This document shows, piece after piece, positions 20,070-30,684 of a stretch of 64,000 nt of DNA. The notes beneath the pieces were generated by a model. The model was given only the letters and a program-made list of their open reading frames with translations, did not search any database and was not told where the DNA came from. Position numbers and translations under genes: made by a program. Position 1 is the first letter of the stretch; the number at the start of each line of letters is the position of its first letter. This DNA is from Ipomoea triloba (lineage: Eukaryota; Streptophyta; Magnoliopsida; Solanales; Convolvulaceae): assembly GCF_003576645.1 (NCBI RefSeq), contig NC_044925.1, forward strand, positions 20,879,113 to 20,943,112. Direction: 5' to 3'.

Positions 20070-22350
20070 CATAAAATTACAGCATCAAGGAAAACAAATC
20101 CTATTTTACTAAATCAAAAGCTGTTGGAATAGTAAAAAAAGCTTTATAAGTCGAAATCCATTATGCCTGAACAAACGAAACGGTTGAGTTCACTAACCCT
20201 GAACACCATGATTCACAGGCTTTTTTAAATTCTGCTCTCTACCCACCCTCTTCTATGTGATTGGGGATTATAATAGTAGTGAAAATATATGGCAGCAAGC
20301 AGGATATAATTATAACAACCATAAATTAGGAACATCGGGAAACTGTTCAAACAAAATTCAACCTTCAAGAAACAGTAGACCATCACAATTTTCAGATCAA
20401 CTCCTTTATTATATGCACAGACACACACATACATATATAAACAAGCCTATAAATTTCTGCAAGAAAAAACTAATACTGTAAAAGAAATTGGTATTACTAA
20501 CTCTGCTGAACATGTTTGACCTTGATGCAACCCACCCAACCCAACCCAAGAACAATTAACAGAGAAGATGGGGAGAGAGTGAAAGGAGTTCTGATCCAAG
20601 GAGTTGACAGAGAAATAAGAAATAATTCATTTATTCTCTGAATAAATGAACTGCGAGATATTTTGTCTTTAGTTCCCTGTCAATATTAAGAGTTTGACAG
20701 AGAGAAACAGGAAATAGTTGGACTTACAGAAAGAAATTAAAAAACAAACAGAAGTTACAGACCAAAAAATTTTCACACACCAGGGACAGAGGGAAGTTCA
20801 AGATTAAGGAAACAGGAAGAATTGCTTCAACAAAGATAAACTTGCACATGAAAGGAAAAGCATGGAAATTTCCACCAAAGATCAGGAAAACAAGAAAAAA
20901 AAAAAAAAAAACTGACTTACATAATTAAGAACTCATAGCATGCATGATCCCAAGAACATAATCTACAAAAGAAACAGCATAATTTAAATCACTAATATCC
21001 AAGATTTATATGCACCTCTCAAGTGTTTTTTTTACCCATCTTCCATAACCCTTTGAAGAAAGCTGCAACCAACCCAAGTGTTAAGGTATGAACAAACGTC
21101 ATGTATTCAAAATCACTTGCATCCAGATCTCTAAATTTACCCCTATAGTAGTTCACCAGACCCTACCCTCTCATTGACAAACAAATGTATCATCAAGAAT
21201 TAAATCATATGGGGCAGACCAAGAATACAACTACTTACTTGTAATCATGTCAATCCAAATCAAGCACCCCGGGTCTTCAAAATTATCATTTCCATTGCAA
21301 ATAAAGTTACAGCTTTAGGCTTGAGACCTGCAGAAACAGGAGAAGTGCAATAGAACCAACAAAATGGGATTAGCATATTTTAAGAGGTCTTTAGTTTTGC
21401 CAACCATTGAGCATATAGTTACAAAAACAGTCAATCGAGGTAGGTTTTAGTTTTGGAAACTGAAGAACAAAGAGAACAAAGAAATATACAAATTTTATCC
21501 AAACTTTTGCATTATACATGCTACGAGGAACAGATATCCAGGATGCTAGGTATAGTATATATCAAGCAGCTCCTTTGATGAATTGATGTACAATCACACA
21601 ACTAGAGAAACAGAGACAGCAGCTATCAAATCAAGGACAATAATTTTTCTTGAACCAGTGAAACCTCTACTATTGCCAGTTGAAATCTTGAAATAATGAC
21701 AAGAGATATATGAAGATAGCGAATTATCTGTCTGTAACATGAAGAGATTAAACAGAGATAGAAGTATAAGAATATGTTTCCCATCCAAGAATATTCTCCT
21801 CATCATATTATAAACACAGTTAGTAAGATTAGAACACAGAAGATAGTTTCTTCACATCGCACATAATCCATGTGGCCATACTACACGCTGGACAACTACT
21901 GCAAGTGTAAACAGTAGACAAGCTGAAAAAAGCGTATTTAATTGAGTCATGAACATAACATTAAATGAGATCCAAAGAGAATAACAAGAATATGGTTGTG
22001 CTTAGAACAATTATGAAATAGGAAATAGTTGGACTTACAATTTTTACACAATCAGACATGGTCTTCATAATAACATAAACATCACAAAACTGTAATCCAA
22101 GTACACGTGTGCAGCTATATACGCCATTGATTATCTAATAACTCACTATTGACAAACATGTAACAGTGTTCAGATGCTGAATGTCATTCAATTTTCAGAA
22201 CAAGCAAGAACTAATATTCTTAAATTGATAAAGAGAGTACAAAGTAGTTCTGTTTGAGAACTATAACTATTCAACTAGAAAGACAAGCACTAAACTACAA
22301 AATGATTTAAAAGCACAATATACAGGCAGTGTTTCACAACGATTGTACCC
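19381..22350. other. Non-repetitive noncoding stretch downstream of the Yae1-domain gene
   Basis: About 3 kb of unique-looking sequence, less AT-extreme than the transposon regions and with no coding-like frame. On the minus strand it lies 3' of the LTO1/Yae1 gene. It could contain 3'UTR exons and introns or a noncoding transcript; nothing in the sequence decides this. Confidence 0.4.
20005..20067. repeat. (AAAT)n(TA)n microsatellite
   Basis: About eight TAAA/AAAT units are followed by about fifteen TA units. Confidence 0.9.
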
Positions 22351-22767
22351 TCAAAATCCAGTATCCTCAAAACCGGAAGCCCTAGGGTAACCCTCATACT
22401 CCAACTTCACATTCAGTGTGGCACAGATAACTCGGAACTTCATCCTCAAAGAGTCCATGATATCAGTAACAGATTCATTTTCTGGGTCGGATATAGGGTA
22501 CTTCCGGAGCAATTCATCCATCTGCACGATGTTTTTCTGCACTCGAGGCGAGAAACAAGTGGGATCGAGGCGAATCGCAGAGATCCAGGCGTCGATACAA
22601 CCTCTGTAGAAGCCCAATTCAAATCCGACTTCAAACCCGGTTTTGAGACCCACCTGGCGGCCTTCCTCTACACCGGAGGCTAGACCGTCGGCGTAACCAT
22701 CAGAGTATCCTTGCTTGTAATGCGTGTCCTCTAGATTCAGAGATGAGTCGAAGATATCTTCTTCCAT
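22351..22767 (-). CDS. LTO1: LTO1/ORAOV1-like protein with Yae1 domain
   Basis: 138-residue single-exon protein. Residues about 17-57 form the deca-GX3 motif of the essential Yae1 N-terminal domain: GYSDGYADGLASGVEEG, GLKTGFEVGFELGFYRG, with Gly every fourth position. Yae1 and Lto1 form an adaptor that helps load an iron-sulfur cluster onto the ABC ATPase Rli1/ABCE1 in the cytosol. Length and composition agree with LTO1 proteins, and the C-terminus is helical and acidic. The start ATG (22765-22767) is the first in frame. The promoter is hemmed in by a 40-bp tandem repeat from about 22870. The family assignment is firm; the LTO1-versus-Yae1 distinction is based on size and the single-domain layout. 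Confidence 0.85.
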   Translation of the reverse strand: MEEDIFDSSLNLEDTHYKQGYSDGYADGLASGVEEGRQVGLKTGFEVGFELGFYRGCIDAWISAIRLDPTCFSPRVQKNIVQMDELLRKYPISDPENESVTDIMDSLRMKFRVICATLNVKLEYEGYPRASGFEDTGF

Positions 22768-22869
22768 TGTATTTGCCGGCCGAGAATTCGTGTTCAGAGA
22801 AGCGGTGGCAATGAAATCCGATTAAGCCGCCCGCCAAATGTCCAACTTCCAACTGTTTTACTTGAAAAT

Positions 22870-23140
22870 TTTGAAAATCCTTTTATAATCTAAAGAGAAT
22901 ACTTAAAAATTTCAAAAATCATCTTTAAAATTTAAAAATCACCATCTTTTTATAAACTAAAGAAAATACTTAAAAATTTTGTAAATAAATTTATATACCA
23001 AAGAAGATACTTAAAAATTTTCAAAATCATTTTATAAACTAAAAAGAATACTTAAAATTTTGAAAATCATTTTATAAGCTAAAGAGAATATTTGAAAATT
23101 TTTAAAATCGTTTTATAAACTAAAGAGAATACTTGACAGT
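22870..23140. repeat. AT-rich tandem repeat, about 40-bp period, upstream of LTO1
   Basis: TTTTATAAACTAAAGAGAATACTT-like units (at most two or three differences over 20 bases) start at about 22881, 22947, 22990, 23030, 23070 and 23111. They are separated by AAAATTTTGAAAATCA-like spacers. The array begins about 100 bp 5' of the LTO1 start codon. Confidence 0.85.
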
Positions 23141-23323
23141 ACTTGAGTATACTCAGAATCTCACTTGATGATTTGATAGACGAGAGGGTTTAGGGTGGTT
23201 TTAGGGTTTAGGTTTTCTTTTTAAATAAAAATCAAACCATTTTATTAAGACACCAAAAATACAAGAAAAGAGACTGGACCGCACCATGTCTCAAGTATAA
23301 GTGGGGACAAACCCGTAGAAAAA
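23141..23323. other. Spacer, nothing firm
   Basis: Includes a T-rich run and TTTTATTAAGACACC near 23239. Read on the minus strand this could be the polyadenylated 3' end of a retroelement to which the frame at 23324-23725 belongs. Confidence 0.3.
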
Positions 23324-23725
23324 TCAAATTTTGTATCTAAACTCAAAGTGAGCACGCCTCTCACACTCACTGCTTGCTCTAGATCCCCTGAGCCTATGCT
23401 TAATCTGCTCCACATAATCCTCATCATCAAAATCATCAAAATGATCTGACCATCCTAAGTTCGGCTCATACTTCGAGTCAGAGCTCGGGTCCGCATGATG
23501 CAACTGTGATGAGACCCTCAAGCTAAGTAACCCCTCTAAATTCCTTGACCCAAGCAAACTGGACAAAGTGGATTTCAATAAATGAACCTGATCAGTCGTC
23601 CTATCCTCCTTACTATGGCAAAACTTCCGAGACTTATTAGAAGGCAAATTATTGCATGGACCATGGTTCACACAACTGTGTGGACCACACAGTTCATCGA
23701 CATCAATTGAATTTAGCACGTCCAT
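23324..23725 (-). CDS. Unrecognised 133-codon open frame
   Basis: ATG-initiated minus-strand frame with near-normal amino-acid composition: a His/Cys-bearing N-terminus (ELCGPHSCVNHGPCN) and an acidic stretch (DHFDDFDDEDY). I do not recognise a family. The downstream A/T-rich tail and repeat context suggest a retroelement fragment rather than a host gene. Its N-terminal part is duplicated in inverted orientation at 24945-25125. Confidence 0.3.
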   Translation of the reverse strand: MDVLNSIDVDELCGPHSCVNHGPCNNLPSNKSRKFCHSKEDRTTDQVHLLKSTLSSLLGSRNLEGLLSLRVSSQLHHADPSSDSKYEPNLGWSDHFDDFDDEDYVEQIKHRLRGSRASSECERRAHFEFRYKI

Positions 23726-23797
23726 TCAAAATTTAAAAAACTAACATGGTTAGTGAACAAGGGGTAACCAACCTGCAAGCAAAACAAGGAAGCACTC
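23617..23797. repeat. 181-bp inverted duplication, left arm
   Basis: This arm is the reverse complement of 24945-25125 over 181 bp with no difference seen. On the plus strand each arm is followed by a poly-A run and CGCAAACA. Confidence 0.9.
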
Positions 23798-23879
23798 AAA
23801 AAAAAAAAAAAAAAAACGCAAACACAAAGATTTGAGTTTTTCTGCCAATAAATTTTTAACTTTATTATTTGTGGGTTAT

Positions 23880-24250
23880 GTACGGCCTTACCCTATCCCT
23901 TACCTATATAATTCAATACTAACATGCATACTCACTGAAATCATCGATCTTCACCACCATCTATCACAAATATTTCATTGTTATTAGGTAAAAATTTGTG
24001 TGTGATTGTTTTAGGATCCTTGTCCATGAGACGGGTTGGATCAAGATGAAATGTAATATTTATATTAACAGATGTAATACTATTTAAGAATAAAATGTTT
24101 GTTACTTATAAAAAAAAAAAACATAATATTTTTGAGAACAAATGTAATATTTTTACATTTTGATGTAAAAGTTTTACTTTTTCCATCAAAAGTATTATAT
24201 TATTTTTTATTTATAAGTATTACATTTGCATATTGACGCAACCTATCTGT
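23880..24250. other. AT-rich spacer
   Basis: It contains repeated TAATATTTT/TACATTT motifs (for example near 24050-24130 and 24140-24230) typical of MITE interiors. No gene was seen. Confidence 0.4.
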
Positions 24251-24254
24251 GAGA

Positions 24255-24545
24255 TGGTCTGCAAATTATTCTGTGGATTCGGGTCCACTTTGCAATGTAA
24301 TCACGGGTCCATCTTGCAAGGTGGACCCGGATCAAAAAATACACAATTTATATACTGAACGTTTATAGCACAATTTACATATTGAATGTTCAAAATTTTA
24401 TATACTGAATGTTAACAGTTTACATACTGAATGTCTTAATGTTCACAATTTAAATTGAGAAAATTCATTATGAAAATTGTGAACATTCAGTATATAAGTT
24501 GTGTATTTTGACCCGAGTCCACCTTAGTTTATGGCATAACTGTTC
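24255..24545. mobile_element. MITE-like palindromic element (GGGTCCACCTTGCAAGG family)
   Basis: The left side has CGGGTCCACTTTGCAATG and CGGGTCCATCTTGCAAGG next to its own complement. The right side has GACCCGAGTCCACCTT and TTATGGCATAAC. The interior is palindromic: AATACACAATTTATATACTG pairs with CAGTATATAAGTTGTGTATT. The same termini appear at 36463-37020. Confidence 0.55.
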
Positions 24546-24919
24546 GAGACGGTCTCACACAACTGTGATACTTGTAAATACACATTTTATTACATTTTTT
24601 TATTTAATTTGTAAATACAGTGAGTCTATTTGTTACCCGGAAGGCGCTATGGAAGAATATGGTTACCAGACCCCATTCATTTGTACTGCTCCCATAAAGG
24701 TAGGAGTAATTTGTTCAATAGATATTTACTTGCAACACCACACCATATGAGGAGTAATATTAGATTTCATTACAAAAGTAGAAAATCATTATATAACATC
24801 AAAAAGATAAAAAAAAATGGTAATTTATAAAGAGTAATTTTAGATTTCCTAAGTGCCTTTTTGGCATGATGTTATGCTAAATCTTTTTAATTAAAACTAA
24901 CTATTTTTTTTTTTTTTTT

Positions 24920-24944
24920 NNNNNNNNNNNNNNNNNNNNNNNNN
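24920..24944. other. Assembly gap (25 N)
   Basis: Twenty-five N bases follow a poly-T run and immediately precede the right arm of the inverted duplication. Confidence 1.
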
Positions 24945-25125
24945 GAGTGCTTCCTTGTTTTGCTTGCAGGTTGGTTACCCCTTGTTCACTAACCATGTTA
25001 GTTTTTTAAATTTTGAATGGACGTGCTAAATTCAATTGATGTCGATGAACTGTGTGGTCCACACAGTTGTGTGAACCATGGTCCATGCAATAATTTGCCT
25101 TCTAATAAGTCTCGGAAGTTTTGCC
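24945..25125. repeat. 181-bp inverted duplication, right arm
   Basis: Reverse complement of 23617-23797. It starts at the gap edge and ends in a poly-A run. Its perfection and position suggest an assembly artefact. Confidence 0.9.
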
Positions 25126-25139
25126 AAAAAAAAAAAAAA

Positions 25140-25945
25140 AAAAAACGCAAACAGCGTACGGCCGAGGCTGCGCCTCAGCCACTAGCCTCTTAGGCAAGGA
25201 TAAAAAAAATTCAGAACATATGGCCGAGGCCGTGCCTCGACCGCGTGAGGTCAGGGCCGAGGCCATGTCTCATCCGCGTGTGCGTTGGCTAAGGTTTGAA
25301 AAAAAAAAACCAATTCAATTAATTAAGAGAGCATGGGGAAAGAAGCGTACCAGGTAAAGTGTGGAGGCATGATTGAAGAGGGCAGTAAAAAACAAAAAAC
25401 CAAGGGGGAAAAGTTTTTATACAAAAACAAAGACATATAAAAGGAAGGGAAATTATGATGAATTATGGTGAAAATTAGGAAATATTTTCAAAAATAAAGA
25501 GGAAATCATGATATTTCCTTATAAGATCCTATCTAAAAGATTTATGCCTAGTTATTACTCTCAAACTACCTCGACCACTCTCGTTAGCTAGGGAGTGGGG
25601 GGCTGGTGATAGGGTAATTGGGTAAGAACCCGCCCCGGAACCACAAGCAGACACTAACCCGAACTGCATGTAGACAAGGGCGCATAAAAGTCAAATGGCC
25701 ACCCGTTATACAAGCGCGATACATTGAAGAGAAGTTACTCCAATGGTTCTTTGTCGTTATTACCCGCACTTAGTATAGGCATTAAGTGTACGTTACATTC
25801 ACAAAAGAGTCGTTGCACTCATAGGTATAAAGAGGGAACCCTGTTGTAGAGGAGGGACACGCAAACTATTGCTCTAAAACTGTTATACTCACTTATCAAA
25901 TATACTTCAATAACATTCTTACCGTCAATTGTTTTATGAAACAAT
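25140..25945. mobile_element. LTR-retrotransposon fragment (probable partial LTR)
   Basis: It is GC-richer than its surroundings. The first part carries three diverged copies of GGCCGAGGC...GCCTC(A/G) (about 25159, 25223, 25257). From about 25600 it has LTR-like features: GTAAGAACCCGCCCCGGAAC, then a TATA motif GGTATAAAGAGGGAACCC (about 25825) and a downstream stretch resembling an R region. No coding domain, primer-binding site or partner LTR was found. Confidence 0.4.
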
Positions 25946-26350
25946 TTATTAGAAATCTTTTAATGAAAAGTGCCCCAATAAATAGAAATTTTTTCATCAA
26001 TTCTTAAAATAATTTTATTTTTTAAACTGCAGATATAATGTTTAGTCAATAGCAAAATATTAATTTAAGCATGTCAATGAACAATAGTTTACGGTCTAAT
26101 TTAAATGGTTGAATGTATTCAAGTAAAATACTTAAATTGGAATAAAAAATACTTATCAACCAAACTTTCTATAATACCTTACTGGGGTCTCAACCAAACA
26201 AACATTGTCTACTTCTTTAAGAATATCGTACTAGTTTAATGGTTGAAGGTATTAAAATAAAATACTTATATTGGAATAAAGGATACTTATCAACCAAACT
26301 TTCAACAATATATTATTGGAATCTCAAACAAACATTGGGTACTTTTTTTT
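25946..26350. repeat. Two diverged direct repeats of about 110-130 bp
   Basis: The segment with TTTAAATGGTTGAATGTATT, AAAATACTTA, TTGGAATAAA, ATACTTATCAACCAAACTTT and AACAAACATTG occurs at about 26098-26205 and again at about 26236-26345. Confidence 0.65.
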
Positions 26351-26377
26351 ACAAGGTAACATTTGTATGAGACCGTT

Positions 26378-26488
26378 TCAAGATAATCTAACTATGAAAA
26401 GGAAAGATTATACAAATATTTGAGATCCGTGAGAGTTATTGACATTTTACAAATATTTCAAGGTAATCTAACTATGAAAAGGAAAGGT
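26378..26488. repeat. Short direct repeat pair
   Basis: CAAGATAATCTAACTATGAAAAGGAAAG-type sequence (one mismatch over its length) occurs at about 26379 and 26459. The second copy abuts the MITE-like element. Confidence 0.7.
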
Positions 26489-26925
26489 TATACCATGGAC
26501 TATGGTCTATCTTTCACCTTGGACTTTGGTCCAAAATGACATTTAGATTACGTGTCTACAATTAACATATTATGTGCATGCAGTTAACAAATTATATACA
26601 TATAAATATATAATATGTTAAGTACAGACAAATAATATGTTAATTGTAGTAGACACATAATTTATTAATTGAATGTACACAATATGTTAACTGAAAACAA
26701 ACAATCTGAATATCGCTTTGTAACATATTATGTGTCTACAGTTAACTGTTCATGTGCATGTAGTTACCATTTTATGTGTTTGTAGTTAATATGATATGTA
26801 CATTCAATTTATTTACAGGAAAATAAACTGTTCAGTGTAAAGTACAAAATATATTAACCGCAGACACATAGTTTGAAAGTTATTTTGAATGTGGATCCAC
26901 AATGTACGTAGATATTGTACCATGG
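26486..26925. mobile_element. MITE-like element, TTATACCATGGACTATGG termini
   Basis: The left end TTATACCATGGACTATGG and right end TATTGTACCATGGTAT are roughly inverted. The interior is built of repeated ACATATTATGTG(C/T)ATG-AGTTAAC motifs in both orientations. It is related in style to the other ACCATGGAC/GTGGACC-ended MITEs in the window. Confidence 0.45.
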
Positions 26926-26986
26926 TATCTTTGGTGAGAACCTCCATGTTGGCCCATTTTAGTAGTTCTACTAATACACACGTCAA

Positions 26987-27057
26987 GTTAAGGATTTGAG
27001 GTTGGGAGAAGAAGTTAAGGATTTGAGGTTGGGAGAAGAAGTTAAGGATTTGAGGTT
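26987..27057. repeat. 27-bp tandem repeat, 2.6 copies
   Basis: GTTAAGGATTTGAGGTTGGG plus AGAAGAA repeats at 26987, 27014 and 27041 with no visible difference between units. Confidence 0.9.
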
Positions 27058-27119
27058 GAATTTGATATATATATATATATTTTTTTATTTTAAATTAAGT
27101 GACATAAATAGCCTAAAGT

Positions 27120-27240
27120 CAAGAGCTAATCTTATGGTTTAGTGATACCAAGTTTTACACTTTCATATGGGAGGTTATGGGTTTGAGCCTCAGTCGAGGC
27201 GGTATTGACTCAACAAAATCCATACCCAATATTTCAAATT
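27120..27240 (+). mobile_element. tRNA-derived SINE, plus strand
   Basis: A-box-like TGGTTTAGTGATA is followed by a B-box-like GGGTTTGAGCCTC (about 27179-27191). The 3' body ends directly at the Mutator-like element's target duplication. Confidence 0.45.
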
Positions 27241-27252
27241 TTATATAAAATT

Positions 27253-27764
27253 GGGATAATGGTCAAATAGGCCTTCAAACTTTATCCAAAAGTGCAATTA
27301 AGCACTCGAACATTCAAAAAGGTTAATTAAACACACAAACTTGTCATTTTGGTGCATTTAAACCCATATGACTGGTTGTTCTAGGTGAACAACCGGTCAT
27401 AATTTTTCCGACGAAGATTCTAGCGGCCGGCAACTGGAATCTTCATCCCCAACCATCACGACCGTCTTCTCCAACCCTCACTGTTCGTATCATACTGTTA
27501 GTCTTCTCCCGTTGGAGAAGGCAAACAAAATGTTCGCACTGTTCAACATTGCGGTCGTGATGGTTGGGGATGAAGATTCCGGTCGCCGGAATCTTGGTCA
27601 GAAAAATTATGACCGGTTGTTCACCTGGAATAACTGAACAACCGGTCATATAGGTTTAAATGCACCAAAATGACAAGTTCGTGTGTTTAATTGTCCTTTT
27701 TGAATGTTCGAGTGTTTAATTGCACTTTTAAATAAAGTTTGAGGGCCTATTTAACATTTTTTCC
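27253..27764. mobile_element. Mutator-like foldback element with about 200-bp inverted arms
   Basis: The left arm starts GGGATAATGGTCAAATAGGC. The right arm is its inverted copy, ending in CCTATTTAACATTTTTTCC. The palindrome extends inward through CAACCGGTCATAATTTTT and beyond, leaving only a short loop (about 27480-27540). The flanks TATAAAATT (27244-27252) and TATAAATTT (27765-27773) match in 8 of 9 positions, as expected for a 9-bp Mutator-type duplication. It has no coding capacity. It sits about 150 bp from the 5'UTR of the RBR gene. Confidence 0.8.
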
Positions 27765-27912
27765 TATAAATTTTACAAATTTGAAAGATTTTGTTAAAAT
27801 TGTACCAACATTTCAAATATGATACCAAATGTAAATTTGTACCTACAAGACGCTTGATAGTTGATACACATTTTGTTACTCATAAATGTATTGAGAAGGG
27901 GTTTTATTTGTA

Positions 27913-27975
27913 GAACGTGGAAGTGGAAGAGCTCAAAAAATGGGAGACTCGCAAAGACTTCGGGCTTCCACGTTC
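27913..27975 (+). promoter_or_regulatory. Perfect 11-bp inverted repeat in the RBR 5' leader region
   Basis: GAACGTGGAAG (27913-27923) and CTTCCACGTTC (27965-27975) are exact reverse complements 41 bp apart, about 150 bp upstream of the start codon. If transcribed they would form a leader hairpin. Confidence 0.4.
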
Positions 27976-28125
27976 CAATGAGCGCCGAGTCCTTGGCAAC
28001 CAAGCCACCCATAAAGCTGGGGACTTGTGGACCCATTTCTCTGTATCGCAATCAGGGTTTTATTAATTCCTCCATTAATTCCAGAATCCTTGTGAAGAAA
28101 GTGAAGAACTGCAGCTTTCAATATC

Positions 28126-29159
28126 ATGGCATCTGTGGCAGTCCAAGAATCAGCAGCGACCCTTGATCTCTCTTGCGACGATTATTACTTTTCGCTGATG
28201 TTTGATGACGAGAGTGTTAGCGATCACGATTCTCCTCCGATTTCAGACGATAAGTATGCGGAAGAGTTGCAGTTCCAGGAGACTATACTGTCTTCCTTGA
28301 TCGCCAATCCCAACGCCGTCACCTCGGAGCCGCCGTTGGTGATCATAGAAGTGGAGAGAATGTCGGTGGGAGCCATGGAGGTTGTGGAGCTAGAGGGAGG
28401 AGGAGAAAAGGGCGAATCTTCGCAAATGTTCTGTGAGATTTGTGCGGAGAGGAAAGAGAGCGAGGAGATGTTCAGGCTGGAGAGCTGCAGTCACGTGTTC
28501 TGCACAGCTTGCATTAGCAAGCACGTGGCGACGAAGGTTCAAGACAGCATTCATGTTGTCACTTGTCCAGGCCTGAATTGCAGGGGTTCTCTTGAATTTG
28601 ATTCCTGCAAGGCGATTGTTCCTAGCGATGTGTTGACTAGGTGGGATGAGGTTTTGTGCGAATCCCTAATTCCGGCTTCGGAGAAATTTTACTGCCCTTA
28701 CAGAGACTGTTCGGCGATGATGGTGAACGATGGGGATGGGATGATTACGGCTTCGGAGTGCCCTTTCTGCCATAGATTGTTCTGTGCTCTGTGCAATGTG
28801 CCTTGGCACTCTGGGGTGGGGTGTGAGGAGTTTCAGAAGCTGAATGAGGATGAAAGAGGGAGAGAGGATATCATGGTGAGAGAACTTGCTAAACAGAAGA
28901 ACTGGAGAAGATGCCCTTTTTGCAGATTCTATGTGGAAAAGACTGAGGGGTGCTTACATATGTCTTGCAGGTCTTCTTTTTACTGGATTCTGAATTCTCA
29001 TAATTTCAAATGTTTTCTTGTTCTGTTCTTAGGAATTTGAAAAGCTTTAGTTACCATTGATTGAATAACAAGATTATGTGTTTCGAATTCAGGTGTGGCT
29101 CAGAATTTTGCTATGCGTGTGGAGCGAAATGGACTTCAACTCATGGTGGCTGCCAGTGA
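28126..29159 (+). CDS. RBR-type (RING-IBR-RING) E3 ubiquitin ligase, two exons
   Basis: Predicted RING-between-RING E3 ligase of 303 residues. It would accept ubiquitin from an E2 on a catalytic Cys and pass it to substrates. Exon 1 is 28126-28970; the intron 28971-29092 starts GTCTTC and ends TTCAG; exon 2 is 29093-29159. Splicing joins AG to G (Arg282). RING1 uses C103, C106, C121, H123, C126, C129, C147 and C152. The IBR uses C190, C195, C212, C215, C220, C223, H228 and C233. RING2 starts at C263/C266, has the likely catalytic C276 in EGCLHMSC, and continues CGSEFCYACG in exon 2. The N-terminal 100 residues are acidic and unconserved. Without splicing the frame would run into the intron (to 29040) and lose the last RING2 ligands. 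Confidence 0.9.
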
Positions 29160-30129
29160 TTGCCAGTTTAGCTTTCTCAATCCATAACTCTAAAAGGTTA
29201 CTCCTCCTATGATAATCCTTTGATATTAGTTACCATGAATTCAGTGTCAGTTTGTAGTCAGCTGTCAAGGGTATGGGCTATGTACTGAATTTGTTCTAAA
29301 ACTCTATGGAATTGCGTTTGAGAATGTGTAGCTTCTTGCTCTATTAACTCAGCTGTTTGATGATCAAGGGGCTCTCTGTTGCATACTTCTTGAGAATGTG
29401 TCTTAATAGCACTGTGGTTATCTAGTTTTCTGCTTTTTATACTTGCCTCCTTTCTTTAAGTAGAAAGGGAATGCATCAATATCAAAAAAATAAATTTGAT
29501 ATGGAGGAATTTGTGTTGGTAATATGCGTAGTCCAATCATTCTCTTGTCATCTTGTGTGAAATTTACCATGGAATGTTCTATTAAACCGAGCTGTTTGAT
29601 TATCACGTGGCTATCTGTTCTTGGCAATGTTTCTTGTCATCATTCTCTGCACTTTGTTTGCCTTGTACTCTTTTTTCTGTATGTTGTTTAATGATTGATT
29701 CCCCTTTTTCTGCATATGAAAGACAACCAAATTTCAGAAGGTAGTGTCATACTGTGTCATGTAATGGCATATATATCATCTGCTCTTTTCAATGAAAATG
29801 GATATATATTAGATTCCAAGTTTGCTGAACTTGTTCTTGAGGTTGGATTAGAGCCTGTCCTATATCTCTTATGTTCTGTTTTTTGCCAAATGGAGTATTG
29901 TCAAGTTTGTTTTTATGTTTTGCCCTTTCTTTAGGTGGCTGATTTCCTACTTGCCTGATTCTAACTCAGAAATCTAAATCCATTTGTTAGGAGATTTAGG
30001 AAAATGCTATTTGTATTCCCATTTTCTACTCCTACTTCGAAATTCTTGATGTAAACACTTTTCTGGGCACTCACATGATAAAATAGTCTATCATTATTTG
30101 TCACATTAGGAAGTAAAAGTAAGTGAGTA

Positions 30130-30206
30130 GAATTTGGGAGTATATATAGTACAACTTGTAGATTTAAGAATTTGGGAGTATATATAGTACAACTTGTAGA
30201 TTTAAG
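30130..30206. repeat. 38-bp tandem duplication
   Basis: AATTTGGGAGTATATATAGT followed by ACAACTTGTAGATTTAAG occurs twice head to tail. Confidence 0.9.
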
Positions 30207-30326
30207 GTTGCCATTTCCTGCAAACTACTATAGAGGGTGACAAACCTTAGAGATAAGGTCCCTAGGTGGAAAATGTTTGTCCTACTTAGAGATAAGGGTC
30301 ACCCATGATATGATGTATAAAACCTT

Positions 30327-30370
30327 ATTATTATTATTGTTGTTGTTGTTGTTGATGATGATGATGATCT
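30327..30370. repeat. Compound (TTA)n(TTG)n(ATG)n microsatellite
   Basis: Three adjoining trinucleotide runs: TTA, then TTG, then ATG. Confidence 0.9.
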
Positions 30371-30684
30371 TAAACACTTATATGGTTGAGTTGATATTTA
30401 AATATCCTGTTATGTATATAACTTTAAAATTGATTCATACAACATAAATTGGATATAGGGAATGATGCCGTCATGGGTGACAACCTTATCACCAATTTAG
30501 GTGGAAAATGTTTGTCCTCCTTAGAGGTAAGGGTTAACCTGATTCTCTATATAAAAAGACTATTAGCTAGGGATGATAATGGAAATCCAAAACTTATTTG
30601 CTAACATTTAAAAGAGGATGTTTGTATGTTGTGACCATAAATGAGTTGTGCAAGGTATCTTTAAGTTCAGTTCCTTTATTAAAT

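Larger units (their letters stand above)
29160..30684. other. 3' region of the RBR gene and intergenic DNA
   Basis: No coding-like frame was seen. It contains a 38-bp tandem duplication and a compound microsatellite. The first several hundred bases may be 3'UTR. Confidence 0.5.

Noticed and set aside
28971..29040. Unspliced C-terminus of the RBR protein
   Set aside because: It would replace the last RING2 ligands with a hydrophobic tail. GT...TTCAG splicing restores CGSEFCYACG.
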